Of a stretch of 5,334 bases of DNA, positions 1 to 5,334 are shown one piece after another; position 1 is the stretch's first letter, and every line of letters begins with the position of its first letter. A program made the position numbers and the translations under genes. This DNA comes from Deltaproteobacteria bacterium (lineage in GTDB: Bacteria; Desulfobacterota; Desulfobacteria; Desulfobacterales; JAFDDL01), in assembly GCA_019310865.1 (NCBI GenBank), contig JAFDDL010000302.1:1-5334 (forward strand), given 5' to 3'. The notes below the pieces were generated by a model, which saw only the letters and a program-made list of their open reading frames with translations, made no database searches and was not told the origin of the DNA.

Positions 1-2178
1 GATGACCGTCATCCACCGCTCGGAAAGATCCGGTATCTCGGTTTCCGCAAATTCTTCCCGGCATCGATTGTAGATGTAGATGGCAAAGTCCACCCCAACG
101 CCCACACCCACGGCCGCCACCGGCAGCGTGTTGATGGAAAGGCCGATTCCGTTGAGCGACATGTAGGCAAAGGCCACCAGGTTGCCCAGGATCAGTGGGG
201 CGGTGAGCATGAGGCCCGCCACGATGGACCGGTAAAACAGCGCGCACAGCACCAGGATGGTTCCCAGTACCATCATATCGATGGTCGCATGGGTTCGCTT
301 CATCTCCTCGTTGGTGGCCAGTTCCATGCCGACGGCCCCGCCGGCCAGGAGAAATTCACCGGCATCGATCTTCATGGGATGGGTTTTGAAAAACGCCTGG
401 AGTTCATCGCGGATCCGCAGCAGGTTATCCGAGGTATGGTCGGTAAAATAGACGGTCATCTGGGTCATTCGCTGTTCGCGGTCAAAATAAAGTCGGAGGG
501 TTGAAACTTGCAGGTTGGACCGGGCCTCCCCGAACAAAAGCCCGACATTATCTTCATAATACGGCAGTTCTTTATACAGGACGTCACCGTCACGCATCAC
601 CACGTTCATGCCGTTCATGATCCCGATAAACGAGTCGGACGTCTTGTAGATGTCCGACAGGGTGTTTTGCATGTGCCGGTCCAGGGCGGCAAAGGTCTTT
701 AAAACAGCCGGATCATAAACGGCTTCGGGCTTGTTGCCCTTAAAATACACCACCAGATCATCCGAAGAGGCGCCGAAGGCCTGGTTGGCCTTGAGCACCG
801 CCTGATTGAACGGATGGTCCATAAACAAAAGGCTCGTTCCGGGGCTCGGATCGCCGATTTTAAGCTTGCCGGTATGCACCGCACAGAAAATCAGCGCGAC
901 AGCGCACACGGCCATGACCACATATCTGCCGCCGGTGACCGAAAACCGGGCCGAACCGGTACAGATGCGATCCATGAGGCTCATTTTTCTACGGCCCTTG
1001 TGGTATTCATCACTGGCCTTGCCAAGGGGCATGAAACTGCACAGGACCGGTGTCAGCGGCCCGCAAAGCGCCACGGTGAACATCCAGAAACTCATGAAGA
1101 TGGCCACCTGCTGCATGAGCGCAATCTTGACCAGGATCAGAATCAGAAATCCGGCGCCGTCGGTGGCCACGCCGGCCCAGTTCGGCATAATCATCCGGCG
1201 AATGGTTTCGTAACAGGCCGTCTGCTTATCACCGGTCTCTGCCAGTTCCAGTTCCTCCATGTAGCGGTGGGTCACCTGGACCGCGTGGCTGATCATGCGC
1301 GCGCCCACCAGAAACGCCAGAACGTACAAAAGCGGGCTGAAGTTAATCCCGGTCCAGCCGATGAACCCCAGTCCCATGGCCGTGCTGATCATGCCGAAGA
1401 GCACCGGGGCGGCCATGGCGCTGATATTTCGGAAAATCAGGAATATGATCAAGACGATAAACCCCGTGCTAACGGCCATCACAAAGATAATCTGCGGGCC
1501 GTAGCTGTAGATCCAGCCCATGAGCACCGGGAAACCAACGATCTCCACCCGGGTCTGCTCATCGGTATAGCGATCGGCCAGCTCGTTTAAAAGTGCAAAC
1601 GCGCGCTGGTAGCCCACATCCCCCTTGAACTCGGTCTGAATCAACACCCCGTCACCACCCTCGGAAATGATCTCGCGAATACCCGAGTCGGAAAAAATAT
1701 CGTACCGAAGCTGCGCGATCTCTGCGGCCTCTTTGGGAATCGTGGGATACATCAGCGACGTGTATGTGATCTCACCGGTTCCCGTCACCTTGGCCACCTG
1801 AGCCGAGCGGCTCCCGATGGAATAGGTCAACGCCCGGTAGGTCTCGTGCCAGCCGGACACCTCATTGTCGATCTCCTGTATTTTTTTAAGCGTTTCGGCA
1901 TTGAAAATATCCCCGTTGCGTGTCCAGATCACAATCCCGGCCCACGATCCGCCGGTTCCGAACACGGTGGAAAACTCGTCGATAATCTGCAGAAACGGAT
2001 GATCGTAAGGCAACAGATCCTCCAGGAGCACCTTGCCCTGTATCCTGAATATCCCCCCGGCAAAAACCAGGGTCACCAGCAGGGTCAACACCAGCACCCA
2101 CGCTCTGTGGTGGGTGACAAACCAGCTGAAACGATCTATTTTCGATGTGGGGTTTTGATCAGCCATTTTTCGATCCAT
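1..2178 (-). CDS. RND superfamily (MMPL/COG1033-type) transporter, C-terminus cut by window edge
   Basis: I translated this frame by hand: 726 open codons run from ATG at 2178 to the left edge with no stop. The architecture is the duplicated RND plan. TM1 is at about residues 27-44, with a first periplasmic domain to about 222. A hydrophobic bundle (TM2-TM6) covers about 228-385, followed by a basic cytosolic loop at about 386-417. TM7 is at about 418-435, a second periplasmic domain runs to about 630, and TM8 onward starts near 633. The motif GVGVGVDFAIYIYNR (691-705) carries the Asp typical of the second-half proton-relay helix (D697). Family members export lipids, hydrophobic small molecules or other substrates using the proton motive force in the inner membrane; the substrate here is unknown. 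The last helices and C-terminus are missing, probably 100-150 residues. It follows the YCF48-like gene by 59 bases, so co-transcription is likely. An alternative start is ATG 2166. The family call is firm; the function is not. Confidence 0.9.
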   Translation of the reverse strand, partial: MDRKMADQNPTSKIDRFSWFVTHHRAWVLVLTLLVTLVFAGGIFRIQGKVLLEDLLPYDHPFLQIIDEFSTVFGTGGSWAGIVIWTRNGDIFNAETLKKIQEIDNEVSGWHETYRALTYSIGSRSAQVAKVTGTGEITYTSLMYPTIPKEAAEIAQLRYDIFSDSGIREIISEGGDGVLIQTEFKGDVGYQRAFALLNELADRYTDEQTRVEIVGFPVLMGWIYSYGPQIIFVMAVSTGFIVLIIFLIFRNISAMAAPVLFGMISTAMGLGFIGWTGINFSPLLYVLAFLVGARMISHAVQVTHRYMEELELAETGDKQTACYETIRRMIMPNWAGVATDGAGFLILILVKIALMQQVAIFMSFWMFTVALCGPLTPVLCSFMPLGKASDEYHKGRRKMSLMDRICTGSARFSVTGGRYVVMAVCAVALIFCAVHTGKLKIGDPSPGTSLLFMDHPFNQAVLKANQAFGASSDDLVVYFKGNKPEAVYDPAVLKTFAALDRHMQNTLSDIYKTSDSFIGIMNGMNVVMRDGDVLYKELPYYEDNVGLLFGEARSNLQVSTLRLYFDREQRMTQMTVYFTDHTSDNLLRIRDELQAFFKTHPMKIDAGEFLLAGGAVGMELATNEEMKRTHATIDMMVLGTILVLCALFYRSIVAGLMLTAPLILGNLVAFAYMSLNGIGLSINTLPVAAVGVGVGVDFAIYIYNRCREEFAETEIPDLSERWMTVI

Positions 2179-2180
2179 TT

Positions 2181-2185
2181 TCCTT
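2181..2185 (-). promoter_or_regulatory. Weak ribosome binding site for the RND transporter
   Basis: AAGGA reads on the minus strand only 2 bases before ATG 2178 and 14 bases before the in-frame ATG 2166. Neither spacing is ideal, so the start is uncertain by four residues (MDRK or not). The frame also stays open upstream into the preceding gene, with a GTG at 2211, but no better Shine-Dalgarno sequence supports an earlier start. Confidence 0.45.
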
Positions 2186-2237
2186 TTCAAGCCGTTTTTG
2201 CCGACCGGCACAAAGTGACAAAATATACGCCGGTTTT

Positions 2238-3227
2238 CTAATAATAAATCCGATCCCACTTACCCGGAGAGCTGCTCAGGTAGATGGCGCCGGCCTCGCC
2301 CACTGCAACGAATTTGGATTCGGCTTTATGGACAAAGTTATACAGCCAGCCATAGTCCATGGACGGATCAAAATGTATTTTATGCCAGCTGCCGCCCCGG
2401 TCATCCGAATAGAGGTTTGCGCCGACCCCGCCGATCACCAGCGTGTCGTTTCCATCAAAGGCAATGGTGAAAAAGCGCGATTCTTTTCTGCCACCCACCG
2501 GGACACGTTGCCAGGTTTTGCCGGTATCCGCCGTCTGGATGACCATCCCGTCAGCGCCCACGGCAACGGCGCTTTTCGCGTCAAGGGCCACCACATCAAA
2601 TAAAAACGTCTCGGCTTCAATCTCACCGGATTCCTCATTATAGCCAAAATGGCCGCCTTGTTTGACCCAGGTGTTGCCGCCATCGCTTGTGTGATAGATA
2701 AATCCGTATTCGCCCACGGTCCAGCCGTTGAGATCATCGCAAAAGGAGATGGCTTTGAGTTTGAACACCTCATCTGTGAACTGGACCTGCCAGGTAGCGC
2801 CGCCGTCTTGGGTGTGCAAAATTTGCGTGTATTCCGACACAATCCATCCTTTTTGCGGGGTAAGAAAAAACACATCCATGTGGTAAAACACCTCGGGGCT
2901 CTCCTGCTTGCCCCATGTTTTGCCGCCGTCGGTAGTGTGCAGGATGGTGCCGACATTGCCCACCGCCCATCCGTTTTGCGAATCGACAAAGAAAATGGCG
3001 CTGAGAGTCAGATCCGTGCCACTATTTTGCGCCTGCCAGGTTTTCCCGCCGTCGGTGGTGTGCCGAATGGTTCCCCAGCGACCGCAGGCCCAACCCTCGT
3101 TTTGCGTCGGAAAGGTAACCGAAAACAAATCATCATGGAGTTTCCACGTTTCTTGGGCCAACCCTATGCCGGGAAGGATCATCGTTACCATTAATAATGT
3201 AAATAGAATAGTTGTTTTTTTAAACAT
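2238..3227 (-). CDS. Secreted YCF48/BNR-repeat seven-bladed beta-propeller protein
   Basis: This 329-residue protein begins with a clear signal peptide: K3-K4, a hydrophobic core at 5-23, and likely cleavage after Ala24. It should therefore act in the periplasm or on the cell surface. The rest is seven repeats of about 40 residues. Blades 1-4 each have GW-x(17)-W, with Trp pairs 46/64, 87/105, 128/146 and 169/187, and a D-G-G-x-T-W hairpin. Blades 5-7 are degenerate but keep the closing Trp at 239, 281 and 324. This is the PSII_BNR/YCF48 fold, known as a photosystem II assembly factor in cyanobacteria, but many non-phototrophs carry homologues beside RND transporters. The gene stops 59 bases before the RND gene, so a periplasmic partner of that transporter is the simplest inference. 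An insert at about 191-207, rich in acidic residues, separates blades 4 and 5. Start ATG 3227 is supported by the signal peptide and a good Shine-Dalgarno sequence. Product names mentioning photosynthesis would be misleading here. Confidence 0.92.
   Translation of the reverse strand: MFKKTTILFTLLMVTMILPGIGLAQETWKLHDDLFSVTFPTQNEGWACGRWGTIRHTTDGGKTWQAQNSGTDLTLSAIFFVDSQNGWAVGNVGTILHTTDGGKTWGKQESPEVFYHMDVFFLTPQKGWIVSEYTQILHTQDGGATWQVQFTDEVFKLKAISFCDDLNGWTVGEYGFIYHTSDGGNTWVKQGGHFGYNEESGEIEAETFLFDVVALDAKSAVAVGADGMVIQTADTGKTWQRVPVGGRKESRFFTIAFDGNDTLVIGGVGANLYSDDRGGSWHKIHFDPSMDYGWLYNFVHKAESKFVAVGEAGAIYLSSSPGKWDRIYY
2913..3095 (-). repeat. DNA-level direct repeat encoding propeller blades 1 and 2
   Basis: The codons for residues 45-64 and 86-105 are recognisably repeated in the DNA as well as in the protein. 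The + strand string CCGCCGTCGGT occurs at 2923 and again at 3046, an offset of 123 bases or exactly 41 codons. The segments around both copies are similar (GTGTGC, then ATGGT). Both encode HTTDGGKTW. The other blades are alike only as protein. This fits intragenic blade duplication or gene conversion and is not a mobile repeat. Confidence 0.7.
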
Positions 3228-3234
3228 TATCAGA

Positions 3235-3239
3235 TCCTT
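3235..3239 (-). promoter_or_regulatory. Ribosome binding site of the YCF48-like gene
   Basis: AAGGA lies 7 bases upstream of ATG 3227 on the minus strand. This fixes the start and agrees with the signal peptide beginning at that Met. Confidence 0.7.
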
Positions 3240-3305
3240 ATATTAAAATACCTACGGTTGCCGCAATTTCAAAATGTGCTGATGCAAATTCGGTGGGAAA
3301 AACTC

Positions 3306-3332
3306 ATTATGGAACCTTTTTAACACAATCAA
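3306..3332 (-). promoter_or_regulatory. Candidate promoter for the YCF48-RND unit
   Basis: The 148-base gap 3228-3375 is AT-rich and is the longest non-coding stretch in the window. On the minus strand, TTGATT (3327-3332) and CATAAT (3306-3311) resemble sigma70 -35 and -10 boxes (4/6 and 5/6 matches). Their spacing is 15 bases, shorter than the usual 16-18. The position would leave a leader of about 70 bases before ATG 3227. A second pair nearer the gene (TTGAAA, TATTTT) would start transcription on top of the ribosome binding site and is less likely. I see no regulator-sized palindrome. Confidence 0.25.
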
Positions 3333-3375
3333 TTTTCGGTTTCATCCACCTTTGGGTGAACAAGGGGGTGACTTT

Positions 3376-4440
3376 TTAATTTTCTCTAATCGATTTCTTA
3401 ACTTGGGCTCTCCCGGCAAGCATATACATAATCACGTAAACAATTGTTCGATACACCACTGCGGAACCTGGCGGTATACATATAAAAGAAAAGCCGTCCA
3501 GCCCTCTTTTACCAACTTCAAAGGCTATTCTGATAACTTCATAGTCGCTCATACCAATGGGCTCTGCCAGGTCTCCTAAAAGATCGCCCGGCGCGGGGCC
3601 TGCACCTCCCATCACATCCATATCGAAGTGCACGTAAACAGCTTTGGTTCCAGCATAAGCGTGGTGCAGTTCCTTGCAAAGCCCTTCGATTCCGAGCTCG
3701 CTTCGTATTCGCCACATTGGGTAGAAGTGGGTGCCTTTATCTAATAATTCCCTGACGATCTCCTTGCTCTCGAGCATGCCCCTCTCGCCGATCTCAACAA
3801 GATTTTTATGGAGCATATTATCATGAAACTCATACATTTTACGCTTCCAGCAATCACTTCCGGCAATTCTTGGATCCAATGTAAGTGAATCTATCAACTC
3901 ACTATCCCAATGGACATCAAGGCTAATGACGCCGACATTTCCGTCGGTTCGCTCGGCGATCGGTTTAGCAATTGCGTACGACCCACATGGCGAATTTTGA
4001 CCTATGACAATGGGAATTGCACCGGCATCAAGGACTTCGTTTACCTTTTTTTCCACTGCTGCCTGGGCTCTCAGAATATTTTCTACGGTCGGATTTTCAT
4101 TGCTCTCAGGTGGTATATCAGCATCACCGAAATCAACAACTTTTAAAAACTCAAATATGTCAAGATCCAAATCCTGTAGGTAGCCTGAAGGATACCGGAT
4201 CGATTGCTGTCGAACGCGTTTGGGGGCGGCAAGCCATTCACTTTTTTCAACACCGGCGTAATCTTTCCAGCTTGCAGCATACGGCGCACCGATAATGACC
4301 GCATCTGCGTTCTTAAGTTCCTCCGGGGTCGTGACCAGCGGTAACCCCATAAATGTCGGCATATCCGCCGCTATCATTGGAAAATTGCGCGACTTGACAT
4401 AGTCGTTATTTCGAATTTCATCCCAATCGGGATATGTCAT
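3376..4440 (-). CDS. Diverged arginase/agmatinase-fold (ureohydrolase superfamily) protein
   Basis: This is a 354-residue cytoplasmic protein, slightly longer than typical agmatinases (about 300-320). Superfamily landmarks appear in order: the IGAPYAAS strand-loop (50-57, usual GIPFD region), APKRVRQ (72-78, usual GPRAIR), D175-V-H177-W-D179 (the DAHxD metal motif), VEIGERG (215-221) and D273-M-D275 (the DxD metal motif). Three usual active-site elements are changed. The GGDHS segment reads GQNSPCG (147-153), without the metal-binding His. The DP after DxD is GG. The segment that normally carries the guanidinium-binding Glu (DVVEVSP) reads SFICIPP (318-324). The region after DxHxD also lacks the usual HG. 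Five of six classic Mn ligands therefore remain. Arginase, agmatinase or guanidinobutyrase activity should not be assumed; a different substrate, a different metal or a non-catalytic role are all possible. The start has a strong Shine-Dalgarno sequence. The gene lies 62 bases behind the aminotransferase and is notably more AT-rich than its neighbours. Confidence 0.85.
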   Translation of the reverse strand: MTYPDWDEIRNNDYVKSRNFPMIAADMPTFMGLPLVTTPEELKNADAVIIGAPYAASWKDYAGVEKSEWLAAPKRVRQQSIRYPSGYLQDLDLDIFEFLKVVDFGDADIPPESNENPTVENILRAQAAVEKKVNEVLDAGAIPIVIGQNSPCGSYAIAKPIAERTDGNVGVISLDVHWDSELIDSLTLDPRIAGSDCWKRKMYEFHDNMLHKNLVEIGERGMLESKEIVRELLDKGTHFYPMWRIRSELGIEGLCKELHHAYAGTKAVYVHFDMDVMGGAGPAPGDLLGDLAEPIGMSDYEVIRIAFEVGKRGLDGFSFICIPPGSAVVYRTIVYVIMYMLAGRAQVKKSIREN

Positions 4441-4444
4441 GATA

Positions 4445-4451
4445 CCCTCCC
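4445..4451 (-). promoter_or_regulatory. Strong ribosome binding site of the arginase-fold gene
   Basis: GGGAGGG on the minus strand lies 4 bases before ATG 4440. It is the best Shine-Dalgarno match in the window, which supports this start and suggests efficient independent translation behind the aminotransferase. Confidence 0.75.
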
Positions 4452-4502
4452 TCGGAACATTGTCGTCACAACGGCTGCTTGTATGCCGATTAAGAACCGG
4501 AT

Positions 4503-5334
4503 TTACGAATCACAACCGACTGTTTCCTCGACTCCCATGACCCCGTCCACGGAAGCTTTGAACGCCCGAAGCATCTCTTGCACATCGGCCTGGGTGTGGG
4601 CAGTCCCAAAGAACGCCAGGTGCATCCATGGCAGCAGGACGTTGTTCAGCCGAAAATGCAGCTGAAGCTCACCCAGCGCATCCTCGTCCTGGCCCGGGAG
4701 ATCCCTGGGCACAATGGGCAGCTCGGCTTTTGCATGAATCTGAAATAATGAGCCAAATCCGGTCATACAAAAGGGATAGCCCTTGGACCGGCAGTGGTCG
4801 TTAAAACCATTGCGCAGAAGCTCTCCTTTGGCCACCATCTCGTCATAGACATGGCGATTCTCCTGTAGGTATTTCAGGGTGGCCGCGCCGGTGGCCAGGG
4901 TCAGGGGATTTCCAGCAAAGGTCCCGGCCGCGGAAAAGCCGTCATCGGTCGACTGGGCAACGGCAACGAGCTCTTTGGAGCACCCGATGGCACCGATGGG
5001 CAATCCGCCGCCGGCGATTTTCCCGTAGGTGGCGAGATCCGGTATCACACCGGTGAGCTCCTGGCAGCCGCCCAGGGCAACCCGGAACCCGGTGATCACT
5101 TCATCAAAATGAAGCAGCATGTCATGCTTTTTCGTCACATCCCGCAGCTTTTCCAGAAACGCCTTGTCAACGGGCAGCATGCCCCCGCCGAGAATCGGCT
5201 CGATGGCCACTCCTGCCAGCTCATGGGCATGCGCCTCGATCAGATCAAACGCGCTGTCGTTCAGGGGCAGCACGAGCATGGAATCCCGGGCGCCATCGGG
5301 GATCCCCGCAGAACCAGGCACCATATTGGGCCGG
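4503..5334 (-). CDS. Class III PLP-dependent aminotransferase, glutamate-1-semialdehyde aminomutase-like; N-terminus cut by window edge
   Basis: The frame is open to the right edge (R-P-N precedes the first internal Met at 5324), so this is the C-terminal 276 residues of a protein normally near 430. Numbering from that Met, HFDEVITGFR (72-81) has the Asp that contacts the PLP pyridine nitrogen (D74). YGKIAGGGLPIGA (100-112) has the Schiff-base lysine K102. GTFAGNPL (134-141) is the conserved strand-turn seen in HemL-type enzymes. HLAFFGTAHT near the C-terminus also matches the aminomutase pattern. The true HemL enzyme converts glutamate-1-semialdehyde to 5-aminolevulinate for tetrapyrrole synthesis. 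Many paralogues of the same shape instead transfer or move amino groups on other amino acids in catabolic or secondary pathways. Pairing with an arginase-fold gene 62 bases downstream, and no visible heme gene, favours a paralogue over housekeeping hemL. Catalytic residues in view are intact, so activity is expected; the substrate is unknown. Confidence 0.88.
   Translation of the reverse strand, partial: RPNMVPGSAGIPDGARDSMLVLPLNDSAFDLIEAHAHELAGVAIEPILGGGMLPVDKAFLEKLRDVTKKHDMLLHFDEVITGFRVALGGCQELTGVIPDLATYGKIAGGGLPIGAIGCSKELVAVAQSTDDGFSAAGTFAGNPLTLATGAATLKYLQENRHVYDEMVAKGELLRNGFNDHCRSKGYPFCMTGFGSLFQIHAKAELPIVPRDLPGQDEDALGELQLHFRLNNVLLPWMHLAFFGTAHTQADVQEMLRAFKASVDGVMGVEETVGCDS

Noticed and set aside
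814..1590. 258-codon open frame on the + strand
   Set aside because: It lies wholly antisense to the RND transporter, is rich in His, Arg, Asp and Pro with no recognisable domain, and is a codon-bias shadow of a GC-rich gene.
2195..2212. Small inverted repeat TGCCGACCGGCA between the propeller and transporter genes
   Set aside because: The stem is only about 4-5 bp and no T-run follows in the direction of transcription, so it does not qualify as a terminator.
2649..3194. 181-codon open frame on the + strand, and another at 2908-3246 with a repeated PPSVVCRMVP
   Set aside because: Both are antisense to the propeller gene. The repeated peptide is simply the reverse reading of the duplicated DGGKTW blade DNA.
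2238..3227. Annotation as a photosystem II stability/assembly factor
   Set aside because: The fold matches, but the genomic context is an RND transporter and no photosynthetic gene is visible, so the functional name would mislead.
3341..3360. Possible hairpin TTCATCC...GGGTGAA just after the arginase-fold gene
   Set aside because: In the minus-strand transcript the stem has a C-A mismatch and no U-tract follows. It is too weak to call a rho-independent terminator.
4503..5334. Naming the aminotransferase hemL
   Set aside because: The visible motifs fit, but HemL-like paralogues share them, the N-terminal part is missing, and the neighbour is not a tetrapyrrole gene.

Overview
All four genes lie on the minus strand, so transcription runs from the right edge to the left edge. 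In that order they are: a class III PLP-dependent aminotransferase resembling glutamate-1-semialdehyde 2,1-aminomutase (N-terminus cut by the right edge); a strongly diverged arginase/agmatinase-fold protein; a secreted YCF48/BNR-repeat beta-propeller; and a large RND/MMPL-type membrane transporter (C-terminus cut by the left edge). Coding is dense and gaps are short (62, 148 and 59 bases). I see no RNA gene, mobile element, CRISPR array or convincing terminator.

The organism is a Gram-negative-type bacterium, to judge from an exported propeller paired with an RND permease. Moderate to high GC and the protein flavour would suit a Desulfobacterota or other proteobacterial genome, possibly from an environmental assembly. 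No marker gene is present, so this is a weak inference.

Block 1 (about 3376-5334) is a two-gene metabolic unit: aminotransferase, then the arginase-fold protein 62 bases downstream with a strong Shine-Dalgarno sequence. The aminotransferase keeps its catalytic lysine and PLP-binding aspartate. The arginase-fold protein keeps the D-x-H-x-D and D-x-D metal motifs. By eye alignment it has lost the GGDH histidine, the guanidinium-anchoring glutamate and the DP of the third motif. Its base composition is also clearly more AT-rich than both neighbours. Its substrate, and whether it is a hydrolase at all, cannot be read from the sequence.

Block 2 (1-3227) is a probable export unit: a seven-blade propeller with a signal peptide, then the RND transporter 59 bases downstream. 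The propeller is most simply a periplasmic partner of the transporter and has no reason to be a photosystem factor here. A 148-base gap separates the blocks and is the only place with room for an internal promoter. Nothing visible links the two blocks functionally.

The most unusual item is the arginase-fold protein with a remodelled active site, next to an aminomutase-like aminotransferase.
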